Of a stretch of 64,000 nucleotides of DNA, positions 8,469 to 16,564 are shown piece after piece. The position numbers and the translations under genes were made by a program. Within the stretch, counting starts at the first letter, position 1. The number at the start of each line of letters is the position of its first letter. The DNA is from Curtobacterium sp. MCPF17_002 (GTDB lineage Bacteria > Actinomycetota > Actinomycetes > Actinomycetales > Microbacteriaceae): contig NZ_CP126251.1 of assembly GCF_003234115.2 (NCBI RefSeq), positions 2,976,001-3,040,000 on the forward strand, in the 5' to 3' direction. The notes beneath the pieces were generated by a model. The model was given only the letters and a program-made list of their open reading frames with translations, ran no database searches and had not been told where the DNA came from.

Positions 8469-8600
8469 CGCGCGCAGCCGACGAGGCGTACCGTGCACGA
8501 CGTGCCGGTTCGCTGTCCGGCCTCGGGTATGCGACGCCTCCGTGTCTCCGGAGTACGACCCACGGGTTCGCTCTCACTCCTCCACCACGGCTCACGGATC

Positions 8601-8891
8601 ATGAAGAACATCGTCTACGGACTCACCGCGGTGCTCACCACCGACGAAGCGGCCGACGCGGTGCTGGACTACGCCGCCGCCCTCGCCCACGCCGGACTCG
8701 CGGACACCGTCGCCGTGCCGACCGTCGATGCGTTCGGCAGCACGACCACCACCTCGTTCCTGCTCGCTCCGGCACTCGGCCTGCTCATCGAGGACGCCGC
8801 TGACGACCCACTCGGTCCCGACACCGCCGCGTTCGTCGACGAGATCTCCTGGCGCTCGCGCGCCGTGCGGAGCGCGCCGCCGCGCGGCTAG
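8601..8891 (+). CDS. hypothetical protein (96 aa)
   Basis: I do not recognise a family. The protein begins MKNIVYGLTAVLTTDEAADA and has a short hydrophobic middle (SFLLAPALGLLIEDAA). Codon third positions are G/C-biased like neighbouring genes, which supports real coding. The ribosome site (GGATC just before ATG) is weak. It stands alone after the LacI gene and before a repeat-rich spacer. Confidence 0.45.
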   Translation: MKNIVYGLTAVLTTDEAADAVLDYAAALAHAGLADTVAVPTVDAFGSTTTTSFLLAPALGLLIEDAADDPLGPDTAAFVDEISWRSRAVRSAPPRG

Positions 8892-8930
8892 CGTCGGGCG
8901 TCGGCGCGCCGCGTCAGCCAGCGTCAGCGC

Positions 8931-9148
8931 GCCGCGACCTCACGCACCCAGCGACACCTCACGCGCACCCCACCCCGTGAACTGTCGCCCAGCCCGAAGA
9001 GTGGGCTGCCGCCGTGGACCGGGCCACCCACCGGCCTGGAGGCGCGCCACCGGCCCGCACCGCGCCTCCCGGCCGCCGTGCTGCCGCGACCTCACGCACC
9101 CAGCGACACCTCACGCGCGCCCCACCCGTGAACTGTCGCCCAGCCCGA
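8931..9148. repeat. 67-bp direct repeat around a hairpin, in a gene-free spacer
   Basis: The spacer 8892-9256 has no gene. It holds two nearly identical copies of a ~67-bp block (8931-8997 and 9083-9148), both running from GCCGCGACCTCACGCACCCA to GAACTGTCGCCCAGCCCGA. Between them is a diverged member of the GGAGGCGCG hairpin family (about 9041-9072). The layout is repeat-hairpin-repeat. Confidence 0.85.
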
Positions 9149-9155
9149 GCGAACG

Positions 9156-9190
9156 GCCGGCGCCCGCCGCGCGCAGCGGAGGGCGCCGGC
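9156..9190. terminator. hairpin downstream of the GH51 gene
   Basis: GCCGGCGCCC (9156-9165) pairs perfectly with GGGCGCCGGC (9181-9190) across a 15-base loop, 66 bp beyond the GH51 stop on the minus strand. There is no long U tract, as is common for actinobacterial terminators. Confidence 0.55.
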
Positions 9191-9256
9191 ACCGCTGTGC
9201 GGAACCGACGCCCTCCGTGCTCACTCGACGCCCGCCGCAGCGTGCGCCGAGGCGCT

Positions 9257-10759
9257 TCAGCCGATCGACACGGCGGTCCAGGAGACCGGCGGGAGCTCGA
9301 TCGTGATCGTGTTGCCCTCGCGGCGGACGCTGTCGTTGGTGCGGAGCGTGACGCGCTCCGTGTTGGACAGGTCGTTCACCGCGTGGACGTCGTCGTCCCA
9401 GACACCCTCGGCCCGGACGTCCCCGTCGACCGACAGGCCGGCGAGGTCGATCGTGACGGTGGTCGACTCGGACGGGTGGCGGTTGACGAGGAACACGGCG
9501 GCGCCGTCGTCCGAGACGGTGGCGGCGGAGTCCACGACCGGGACCTCGCCGTACTTGCCGCCGTCGACCGTGTCACCCGAGGCCTTCACCTGCAGCGACG
9601 TGCCGTTCGCGAGCCGCGAGGTGAGCGAGAACGGGAAGAACGTGGTCTGGCGCCAGGCCGGTCCGCCGGGCTCGGTCATGATCGGGCCGATCACGTTGAC
9701 GAGCTGGGCGATCGACGCCGATGCGACGCGGTCCGCGTGGCGGAGCAGCGAGATGAGCAGCCCACCGACGACGACGGCGTCGGCCACGGTGTAGACGTCC
9801 TCGAGGAGGCGCGGGGCGACCGGCCAGTCCTGCGGCCCGAACGTCTTCTGCTGCTCGTTCCACTTGCTGATCGACCAGACGTTCCACTCGTCGAACGAGA
9901 TGTCGATCCGCTTGTCGGACTTCTTATGCGCCTGCACGTGGTCGGCGGCCGTCGTGACCGTCTTGATGAAGTGGTCCATGTTCACGCCGGAGGCGAGGAA
10001 CGACGCCAGGTCGCCGTCCTCCTCGTAGTAGGCGTGCGCGGAGATGTAGTCGACGTCGTCGTAGGTGTGCTCGAGGACGGTGCGCTCCCACTCGCCGAAC
10101 GTCGGCATCGAGGCTCCGGAGGAACCGCAGGCGACGAGTTCGAGGTCGGGCTGGATCTGGCGCATGGCCTTCGCCGTCATCGCGGCGAGCTTGCCGTAGT
10201 CGTCGGCGTTCTTGTGGCCGAGCTGCCACGGGCCGTCCATCTCGTTGCCGAGGCACCACATCTTGATTGCGAACGGCTCGGCGCGGCCGTTCGACTTGCG
10301 GTACTCGGACAGCGCGGTGCCGGCGTCGATGTTCGCGTACTCGAGGAGCTCGATCGCCTCGGCGGTGCCGCGGGTGCCGAGGTTCACGGCGAGCATGAGC
10401 TCGGAGCCGACCTGGTCGAGCCAGTGCTGGAACTCGTGCAGGCCGACCTCGTTGGTCTCGGTGGAGTGCCAGGCGAGGTCGAGGCGGCGGGGACGCTGCT
10501 CGACGGGGCCGACACCGTCCTCCCACTTGTACCCGGAGACGAAGTTGCCGCCGGGGTAGCGGATGGCCGAGACGTTGAGTTCCTTGACGAGTTCGACGAC
10601 GTCCTTCCGGAAGCCGTGCTCGTCGGCGGTCTCGTGGGAGGGCTCGTGGATGCCGTCGTAGACGTGGCGTCCGAGGTGTTCGACGAACCCGCCGAACAGG
10701 CGACGTCGCACCGGCCCCACGGTGAACGCGGCGTCGAGGACGAGGTGTGTGCGGGGCAT
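9257..10759 (-). CDS. alpha-L-arabinofuranosidase, glycoside hydrolase family 51
   Basis: A 500-residue cytoplasmic enzyme (no signal peptide) that removes arabinofuranose from short arabino-oligosaccharides. The GH51 pattern is complete: RRRLFGGFVEHLGRHVYDGI at 18-37, IRYPGGNFVSGYKWEDGVGP at 66-85, WCLGNEMDGPWQLGH with acid/base Glu173, and ISFDEWNVW with nucleophile Glu291. A C-terminal beta-sandwich ends at SWTAVSIG. The ATG 10759 is preceded by GAAGGAG. It is divergent from an ABC transporter at 11033 with two identical operators between them, so import and hydrolysis of arabinosides are probably co-controlled. Confidence 0.96.
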   Translation of the reverse strand: MPRTHLVLDAAFTVGPVRRRLFGGFVEHLGRHVYDGIHEPSHETADEHGFRKDVVELVKELNVSAIRYPGGNFVSGYKWEDGVGPVEQRPRRLDLAWHSTETNEVGLHEFQHWLDQVGSELMLAVNLGTRGTAEAIELLEYANIDAGTALSEYRKSNGRAEPFAIKMWCLGNEMDGPWQLGHKNADDYGKLAAMTAKAMRQIQPDLELVACGSSGASMPTFGEWERTVLEHTYDDVDYISAHAYYEEDGDLASFLASGVNMDHFIKTVTTAADHVQAHKKSDKRIDISFDEWNVWSISKWNEQQKTFGPQDWPVAPRLLEDVYTVADAVVVGGLLISLLRHADRVASASIAQLVNVIGPIMTEPGGPAWRQTTFFPFSLTSRLANGTSLQVKASGDTVDGGKYGEVPVVDSAATVSDDGAAVFLVNRHPSESTTVTIDLAGLSVDGDVRAEGVWDDDVHAVNDLSNTERVTLRTNDSVRREGNTITIELPPVSWTAVSIG

Positions 10760-10842
10760 GGATCTCCTTCGATCGTGCAACAGCGGGTCGTACGGAACGC
10801 CTCGTGCGGGTACATCGGGTTCCGAAGCACCGCGTCACGAAA

Positions 10843-10854
10843 GTGAGCGCTCAC
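10843..10854. promoter_or_regulatory. LacI-type operator GTGAGCGCTCAC (copy 1)
   Basis: A perfect 12-bp palindrome with the central CG typical of LacI-family sites, 84 bp upstream of the GH51 start. An identical copy sits at 10924. No regulator gene for this site lies next to it. Confidence 0.8.
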
Positions 10855-10923
10855 CTAACGAAAACGCTACCGGTTTCCGAGCCCGGGCGGAAGGGGTGGC
10901 GGATGATGGGGTCGAGCGCTAAT

Positions 10924-10935
10924 GTGAGCGCTCAC
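10924..10935. promoter_or_regulatory. LacI-type operator GTGAGCGCTCAC (copy 2)
   Basis: Identical to the copy at 10843, with an 81-bp centre-to-centre distance. It lies 97 bp upstream of the ABC binding-protein start, so each divergent gene has its own operator. Looping between them is possible. Confidence 0.8.
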
Positions 10936-11032
10936 GGAGCATCGACCCGCTGCTCCGTACCCGGAGCAGCGATGCTCCGGCGGGAGCACCGACCCTGCTC
11001 CCGTGTTCGGCCCGTCCCGATGGAGTGATGCC

Positions 11033-12388
11033 ATGCCGATCCGACCAGCCACACCCGCGACGCGACTCTCGCGCCGCGGCTTCCTCGCCGCCGGAGCAGC
11101 GGCCGCGACGGTCCTGCCGCTCGCCGCCTGCTCGAGCCCGATCGCGGCCGGCCTCGCCGGAAGCGCCCTCAACCCCGAGACCCTCGTCTTCTGGAACCTC
11201 TTCGGCGGTGGCGACGGCGCTCGCATGCAGTCGATGGAGGCCGGGTACGCGAAGCAGCACGGCGGTTCGTCGTCGCTGCAGGCCACCACGTTCGCGTGGG
11301 GCAACCCGTACTACTCGAAGCTGACACTCGCCACCGTCGGGAACAAGCCGCCGGACGTCGCGATCGCGCACCTCACCCGGGCGAAGCCGCTCTGGGACGG
11401 TGACCTCCTCGACCCGATCACGAACGACGACCTGGCGTCGGTCGGCCTGAGCGCCAGTGACTTCAACCAGAAGGCCTGGGCCGCGCAGAAGACCGACGGC
11501 AACAACATCGCGATCCCGCTCGACACCCACCCCTTCGTGCTCTTCTACAACGTTGAGGTCTGCCAGAAGGCGGGCCTGCTCGACTCGGACGGCAACCTCA
11601 AGGACCTGTCCGGCATGGACACGTTCGAGAGCGCCCTGGCCGCGGTCTCGAAGGTCACCGGCGGCAACGCGCTCAACGTCGCGAACGTCGTGCCGGAGAC
11701 CGCGACCCCGTGGCGCTTCTTCTGGACGCTCTACAACCAGATCAAGGACGCGACCCCGTTCATCAGCGACGGCGGCGCGAAGCTCACCGTCAACGAGGAC
11801 GCCTACAACGAGGTCACCAGCCGCACCCAGAAGTGGGTGAAGCAGGGCTGGCTCAACAAGGCCCTCGACTACGCCACCGCCGAGTCGCTCATGTTCGACG
11901 GCAAGGTCGGCTTCTTCATGCAGGGCGAGTGGGAGATCAGCACCGCGCAGTCCATCAAGGGCCTGAAGTTCGGCATGGCTCCGATCCCGCAGCTGTACGA
12001 CAAGCCCGCCACGCAGGCCGACTCGCACACGTTCATCCTGCCGAGGAAGGACCGCTCGGCCGATCAGCGCAAGCAGGCGATGCTCTTCATCAAGCAGATG
12101 CTCGAGCAGAGCATGACGTGGGCCGAGGGCGGGCACGTGCCGGCCTACATCCCCACGTTCGACAGCACCGCGTACAAGAAGCTCACGCCGCAGTCGAACT
12201 ACGCCTCCGCAGCTGAGACGGCCGTGTTCGACGACGCCGCCTGGTACGGCGGTTCCGGTTCGACCTTCGAGGGCACCGTCGGCGCGCAGCTCGCGCTCGT
12301 GCAACAGGGCAGCTCCTCCCCCGCCCAGGCGCTCAGTGCCATCAAGTCGCAGCTCGCGACCTACCTCAACACCCCGAGCCCGCTGTGA
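11033..12388 (+). CDS. sugar ABC transporter substrate-binding protein (Tat-type lipoprotein)
   Basis: A 451-residue family-1 binding protein. The signal has a twin-arginine pattern (LSRRGFLAAGAAAATVLPLA) followed by lipobox LAAC with Cys33, so export may be through Tat, with lipid anchoring. The mature protein shows TLVFWNLFGGGDGARMQSM, KPPDVAIAHLTRAKPLWDG and FFMQGEWEIS. ATG 11033 has GGAG seven bases upstream. First gene of the arabinoside operon, with two permeases following. Ligand specificity is inferred from the adjacent GH51 gene only. Confidence 0.93.
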   Translation: MPIRPATPATRLSRRGFLAAGAAAATVLPLAACSSPIAAGLAGSALNPETLVFWNLFGGGDGARMQSMEAGYAKQHGGSSSLQATTFAWGNPYYSKLTLATVGNKPPDVAIAHLTRAKPLWDGDLLDPITNDDLASVGLSASDFNQKAWAAQKTDGNNIAIPLDTHPFVLFYNVEVCQKAGLLDSDGNLKDLSGMDTFESALAAVSKVTGGNALNVANVVPETATPWRFFWTLYNQIKDATPFISDGGAKLTVNEDAYNEVTSRTQKWVKQGWLNKALDYATAESLMFDGKVGFFMQGEWEISTAQSIKGLKFGMAPIPQLYDKPATQADSHTFILPRKDRSADQRKQAMLFIKQMLEQSMTWAEGGHVPAYIPTFDSTAYKKLTPQSNYASAAETAVFDDAAWYGGSGSTFEGTVGAQLALVQQGSSSPAQALSAIKSQLATYLNTPSPL

Positions 12389-12481
12389 ACGCGCACCCGA
12401 ACGGGCACAGCACCGGACACGCGTCCGGGCACAGCACCGGGCACGCGTTCGACGTGAACACCGCGCGAAAGGCACGATGAC

Positions 12482-13447
12482 GTGACCACAGCACCTGTCC
12501 TCGACCGCCCCACGGACGCGACCACCGCGCCACGGCGGAACCGCACCTACCGGACCAGTCTCACGCGCGGCCAGGGCCGCAGCGGCTGGTTGTTCCTCGC
12601 CCCCTTCGGCCTGTTCTACCTGGCCTTCCTGCTCGGACCCACGGTCTGGATGATCGTCTCGAGCTTCTTCAACACCTCGACCGTCCGCACCGGGCTCGGC
12701 AGCTTCGCCGGGTTCGCGAACTACGCGGAGATGCTCGGACGCTCCGACTTCTGGTCGTCGCTCTGGCACACCCTGCAGTTCACGCTCTACACGACCCCGC
12801 CGCTCGTCATCCTGGCGTTCGTCTTCGCCGTGCTGACGAACCGGATGAACCGCGGCCAGTGGTTCTTCCGCCTGGCGTTCTTCCTGCCGTTCATCCTGCC
12901 GTCGGCGACGATCTCCCTCATCTGGGTGTTCATCTTCACGCCGGCGACCGGCCTGTGGGCGAGCCTGCAGACCCTGCTCGGGATGACCCCGGGTTCGGGC
13001 ATGCTGTCCAGCCCGAACACCGCGATGATCGGTGTCGCGATCGCCACGGTCTGGTGGACCCTCGGGTTCAACTTCGTGCTCTACCTGGCCGGCCTGCAGG
13101 AGATCCCGCGCGAACTGTACGAGGCCGCGGCCGTCGACGGTGCCTCGAGCTGGCAGCAGATCAAGTCGATCACGCTGCCGCTCCTCGGCCGCACGACGAC
13201 GCTCGTCATCCTGCTGCAGATCATCGCGAGCCTGAAGATCTTCGACCAGGTGTACCTGATGACGAACGGCGGGCCGGGCATCTCGACCCAGGTCTCGCTG
13301 CAGCTCATCACGGGTGTCGGCTTCACCGACAACCGACTCGGTGCCGCATCGGCCGCGTCGGTGCTGCTGTTCATCGTGATCGTCGCGATCGCGGTCATCC
13401 GGCAGCTCGTCGAGCGCGCAGCCGCCAAGCGTGAGATCGGGGCCTGA
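12482..13447 (+). CDS. carbohydrate ABC transporter permease, MalF type
   Basis: A 321-residue membrane protein starting at GTG 12482 behind GAAAGG. A basic N-terminal tail leads into GWLFLAPFGLFYLAFLLGP and six helices in total. The EAA loop is LYEAAAVDGASSWQQIKSI followed by TLPLLGRTTTLV. It is followed after one base by the MalG-type partner. No ATPase gene accompanies the operon, again pointing to a shared MsiK-like ATPase. Confidence 0.93.
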   Translation: MTTAPVLDRPTDATTAPRRNRTYRTSLTRGQGRSGWLFLAPFGLFYLAFLLGPTVWMIVSSFFNTSTVRTGLGSFAGFANYAEMLGRSDFWSSLWHTLQFTLYTTPPLVILAFVFAVLTNRMNRGQWFFRLAFFLPFILPSATISLIWVFIFTPATGLWASLQTLLGMTPGSGMLSSPNTAMIGVAIATVWWTLGFNFVLYLAGLQEIPRELYEAAAVDGASSWQQIKSITLPLLGRTTTLVILLQIIASLKIFDQVYLMTNGGPGISTQVSLQLITGVGFTDNRLGAASAASVLLFIVIVAIAVIRQLVERAAAKREIGA

Positions 13448-13448
13448 C

Positions 13449-14363
13449 ATGACCACCACCGAGAGCATCACCACCGCTCGCCCGAAGCTCCGCAACGGCG
13501 TCTCCGCCGCAGCACCCGCGAACGCCGCGAAGATCGGCGTCTCCGGCCGGGGCTTCAACACCGTCGCCGCGATCATCCTCACGGTGTTCGCGATCATCTG
13601 GCTCATCCCGAGCCTGTTCGCCCTGAAGACGTCCCTGTCGGACAACGGCGTGGCCGCCCTCGGCGCGAACTCGATCCTGTCGAACTGGAACCCGACGCTG
13701 CACTCCTACGCGTCCCTGTTCGGCGCCGGAGACATCTGGAACTGGTACCTCGCCAGCGCCATCACGAGCGTCGTGACCGCGGTGCTCACGGTGCTGTTCG
13801 CCTCGATGGCGGCGTTCGCGCTGTCCCGGCTCGTGTTCCGCGGCCGGAACATCGCGTTCCTGCTCATCATCCTCGGGATCATGATCCCGACGCAGGTGCT
13901 GATCATCCCGATCTTCCAGGAGCTCAACGCCGTGGGCCTCCTGAACACCTACTGGTCGGTGATCTTCCCGCAGGTGCCCGCCGTGATCGCGGTGTTCATC
14001 TTCAAGCAGTTCTTCGACGGGATCCCGAAGGAGCTCGAGGAGGCCGCCCGCATCGACGGTGCGAGCATCTGGAAGGTGTACTGGTCGGTCATCCTGCCGC
14101 TGTCGCGTCCCGTGATCGCGGCGGTGACGATCCTGACCTTCGTCGGGGTCTGGAACAACCTGCTGCTGCCGCTGTTCGTGCTGTCGAACCCGGACCTCAT
14201 GACGATCCCGGTCGGGCTCGCCACGGTCCAGGGCAGCTTCGGTCAGCGTTACGCGGACATCCAGGCCGGAGCGATCCTGGCGGCGCTGCCGCTGATCATC
14301 CTGTACCTGATCTTCCAGCGGCAGATCGTCGAGGGTGTGACCGGGTCCGGCCTCAAGGGCTGA
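13449..14363 (+). CDS. carbohydrate ABC transporter permease, MalG type
   Basis: A 304-residue membrane protein. Its ATG lies one base after the upstream stop, so translation is coupled. The EAA motif is LEEAARIDGASIWKVYWSV followed by ILPLSRPVIAAV, and LKTSLSDNGVAAL is the usual extracytoplasmic start of this subfamily. Last gene of the arabinoside transporter operon, followed by a strong hairpin at 14378. Confidence 0.93.
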   Translation: MTTTESITTARPKLRNGVSAAAPANAAKIGVSGRGFNTVAAIILTVFAIIWLIPSLFALKTSLSDNGVAALGANSILSNWNPTLHSYASLFGAGDIWNWYLASAITSVVTAVLTVLFASMAAFALSRLVFRGRNIAFLLIILGIMIPTQVLIIPIFQELNAVGLLNTYWSVIFPQVPAVIAVFIFKQFFDGIPKELEEAARIDGASIWKVYWSVILPLSRPVIAAVTILTFVGVWNNLLLPLFVLSNPDLMTIPVGLATVQGSFGQRYADIQAGAILAALPLIILYLIFQRQIVEGVTGSGLKG

Positions 14364-14377
14364 CGCCACCCCACATC

Positions 14378-14419
14378 GGACTGGAGGCGCGGTGCCAGAT
14401 GGCACCGCGCCTCCAGTCC
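14378..14419. terminator. GGAGGCGCGGTGCC-family hairpin terminator
   Basis: A 20-bp perfect stem (14378-14397 with 14400-14419) starts 15 bp after the last ABC gene. The core GGAGGCGCGGTGCC recurs at the other terminators of this window (19691, 25990). Confidence 0.85.
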
Positions 14420-14439
14420 GTCTGTATCTGTAGGTGGGT

Positions 14440-14574
14440 CATTCCGCGCGTGGTGAGCCGTTCCGCGCGTAGTGGGCCGTTCCGCTCGTGGTGAGCCGTT
14501 TCGCGCGTAGGAGGCAGGAAATTCCTGCACCCCATGCGCGATTCCGCTTCCCATTCCAGGCGTGATGGGCAGGA
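14440..14574. repeat. cluster 2 of a 19-bp inverted repeat family
   Basis: Four forward units step by 19 bp (such as GTTCCGCGCGTAGTGGGCC and GTTCCGCTCGTGGTGAGCC), then come the centre AGGAAATTCCTGC and one clear reversed unit (CCCCATGCGCGATTCCG), with a degenerate one after. The unit matches clusters at 1905 and 55391. The cluster lies between convergent genes, so it is purely intergenic. Confidence 0.78.
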
Positions 14575-14616
14575 ACGCCCGCCGCGGCCGGAGCCGACGG
14601 GGGTGCCGCGGCGCGC

Positions 14617-15456
14617 TCAGGCGTGGACGGGCCGGCGCGCCTCGTGCTTCCAGAACCCGGAGAACGTGATGCGGGACTTCGGCAGGCCGGCACGGTGCAG
14701 GTGTCGGCGCCCCTCGGTGGCGAGCGTCGACTCACCGACCACGAAGGCGTAGCCGCGGTCGTCGACCGGCACGTGCCGCTGCAGTTCGGCGAGCGCCGCG
14801 CGACCGGGAACAGCGTGCCCATCGGCCTCGGCACGGACGATCCACGTCACGGTGACCCCGTCGGGGGCGTCGAGTTGCCGGACGTCGGCGGCGGTCGGGA
14901 CCTCTTGGATGATGCGGCCGACGGTGTCCCGCGGCAGTGATGCCGCGATGCCGACGACGCCGGGCAGGCCGGTCTCCTCGGCGACGATGACGACCTCGCT
15001 GGTGTCGTCGGGGACGTCGAAGATGCACCCCTGGTCGAGCATCGCCAACGCGTCGCCGGGGCGGGCGTCGCAGGCCCAGATCGCGGCGCGGCCCTCGGGT
15101 TCGCCGTCGGGGCCGGTGTGCACGACGAAGTCGATGTCGAGCTCGGCGGTGCCGTCGGCGAGCAGGCGGTACGCGGCGACGGTGTAGTTCGCACAGTGCG
15201 GGCGGACGGCCTCGGGGATGGCGAGGAACGTCGGCCACCACTTCTTGCCGTCGAGGTCCGGCATCCGGAAGGCGTCCTGGTCCGGGCGCTGCAGGAACAG
15301 CCGGAACCAGTGGTCGAACCCGAGGAAGGGGAACTCGTGCAGGTCGTCGCCGGTGACGGTGACGCGCTGCATCGACGGCGTGACGCGTTCGCTCCGGAGG
15401 ACACGGGCACGGAAGAGCCGGGGGTTCTCGGGCAGGAGCCGCGGGGTCTTCGCCAT
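14617..15456 (-). CDS. siderophore-interacting protein (FAD-dependent ferric-siderophore reductase)
   Basis: A 279-residue cytoplasmic flavoprotein of the SIP family. It should reduce imported ferric siderophores with NAD(P)H or ferredoxin and release Fe(II). It opens with a FAD-binding beta-barrel (RVTVTGDDLHEFPFLGFDHW), then NYTVAAYRLLADGTAELDID and GRAAIWACDARPGDALAM. The C-terminal SIP domain (VVIVAEETGLPGVVGIAASL) ends with ITFSGFWKHEARR, the usual SIP finish. The gene is divergent from the siderophore ABC operon, with start codons only about 20-30 bp apart and a single iron box between, so both are iron-repressed together. Confidence 0.94.
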   Translation of the reverse strand: MAKTPRLLPENPRLFRARVLRSERVTPSMQRVTVTGDDLHEFPFLGFDHWFRLFLQRPDQDAFRMPDLDGKKWWPTFLAIPEAVRPHCANYTVAAYRLLADGTAELDIDFVVHTGPDGEPEGRAAIWACDARPGDALAMLDQGCIFDVPDDTSEVVIVAEETGLPGVVGIAASLPRDTVGRIIQEVPTAADVRQLDAPDGVTVTWIVRAEADGHAVPGRAALAELQRHVPVDDRGYAFVVGESTLATEGRRHLHRAGLPKSRITFSGFWKHEARRPVHA

Positions 15457-15474
15457 GAGGCAAGGCTAACCTAA
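15456..15474. promoter_or_regulatory. DtxR/IdeR-type iron box shared by divergent iron genes
   Basis: On the minus strand the 19 bases read TTAGGTTAGCCTTGCCTCA, close to the IdeR consensus TTAGGTTAGSCTAACCTAA. The box touches the ATG of the siderophore-interacting gene and ends about 10 bp before the permease GTG. A -10-like TAGCCT (minus) and TAAGAT (plus, 15472-15477) lie within it or at its edge, six to seven bases before the start codons. Confidence 0.85.
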
Positions 15475-15484
15475 GATGATTGCC

Positions 15485-16564
15485 GTGCCAGCCCCCTCCG
15501 CCGCCCTGGTCTCCGCTCCGGACGCCCGCGCCACCGACCCGATCGCCGCGCTCGGCGTGCACCGGGCCGCGATCCGACGCCGGGTCCTCGTCATCACCGG
15601 ACTCGTCGTGGCCCTCGCCGTCGTCGCGGTCGCGAGCATGCTCCTCGGCAGCAACCGCATCGGCGTCGACCAGGTGCTCGCCGGACTGATGCGGACCGGC
15701 AGCAGCACCGACGAGGCGATCGTCTGGGGCTCCCGGATCCCGCGCACGCTCATCGGGGCGTCCGTCGGAGCGGCACTCGGCATCGCCGGACTCCTCATGC
15801 AGGGGCACACCCGCAACCCGCTCGCCGACCCCGGGCTCTTCGGTGTCTCGTCCGGCGCCGGACTGGCCGTCGTGATCGGCGTGTACGTCTTCGGTGTGAC
15901 CGGGACCGGTGCCACGGTCTGGTTCGCGCTCGTCGGGGCGCTCGTCGCGAGCGTCGTCGTGTTCTCGGTGACCATCGCCGGCAGCGGCACCGCCAGCCCC
16001 GTGCCCCTGGCCCTGGCGGGTGCGGCCGTCTCGGCGCTGCTCGGGGCGCTCACCTCGTTCGTGGTGCTCACCGACCAGGACTCGCTGGACGCCTACCGGC
16101 TCTGGGTCGTCGGGTCGCTCGCGGCACGGCAGCTCGACGTCCTCGGCGCGGTCTGGCCGTTCCTGGTCGCCGGGTTGCTGCTCGCCGTGCTCAACGTCCG
16201 CGCGCTCGACGCCCTGGGACTCGGCACCGAGCTGGCGAAGGGCCTCGGCGAGAACGTCCTCGTCGCCCGGCTCGTCGGACTCGGGGGCATCACGCTCCTC
16301 GCCGCCGGCGCCACCGCGGCCGCGGGCCCGATCGGCTTCGTCGGACTCACCGTGCCGCACGTCGCCCGGGCACTCGTCGGCACCGGACACCGCTGGACGC
16401 TGCCGGTCTCGGCCCTCGTCGGCGCAGCGCTCGTCCTGCTCGCGGACGTCATCGGGCGCCTGATCGGCGGGTTCTCCGAGGTCGAGGTCGGCATCGTGCT
16501 CGCCGTCATCGGCGGACCGGTCTTCGTCGCCGTCGCCCGCCGCCGATCGCTGGTCTCGCTGTGA
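15485..16564 (+). CDS. iron-siderophore ABC permease, FecCD family
   Basis: A 359-residue protein with about ten hydrophobic segments. Family motifs are clear: SRIPRTLIGASVGAALGIAG, QGHTRNPLADPGLFGVSSGA and GPIGFVGLTVPHVARALVG, ending with a GGFSEVEVGIVLAVIGGPVF finish. GTG 15485 is chosen over the in-frame ATG at 15476 because the ATG lies inside the -10-like TAAGAT, and GTG sits where transcription should begin (a leaderless start). If that promoter reading is wrong, the protein has three more residues. The stop overlaps the next gene's GTG. It forms a heterodimer with that product. Confidence 0.93.
   Translation: MPAPSAALVSAPDARATDPIAALGVHRAAIRRRVLVITGLVVALAVVAVASMLLGSNRIGVDQVLAGLMRTGSSTDEAIVWGSRIPRTLIGASVGAALGIAGLLMQGHTRNPLADPGLFGVSSGAGLAVVIGVYVFGVTGTGATVWFALVGALVASVVVFSVTIAGSGTASPVPLALAGAAVSALLGALTSFVVLTDQDSLDAYRLWVVGSLAARQLDVLGAVWPFLVAGLLLAVLNVRALDALGLGTELAKGLGENVLVARLVGLGGITLLAAGATAAAGPIGFVGLTVPHVARALVGTGHRWTLPVSALVGAALVLLADVIGRLIGGFSEVEVGIVLAVIGGPVFVAVARRRSLVSL

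Noticed and set aside
10919-13645. Long minus-strand reading frame opposite the arabinoside ABC genes
   Set aside because: No domain motifs, skewed residue content, and it covers three well-supported genes and an operator region.
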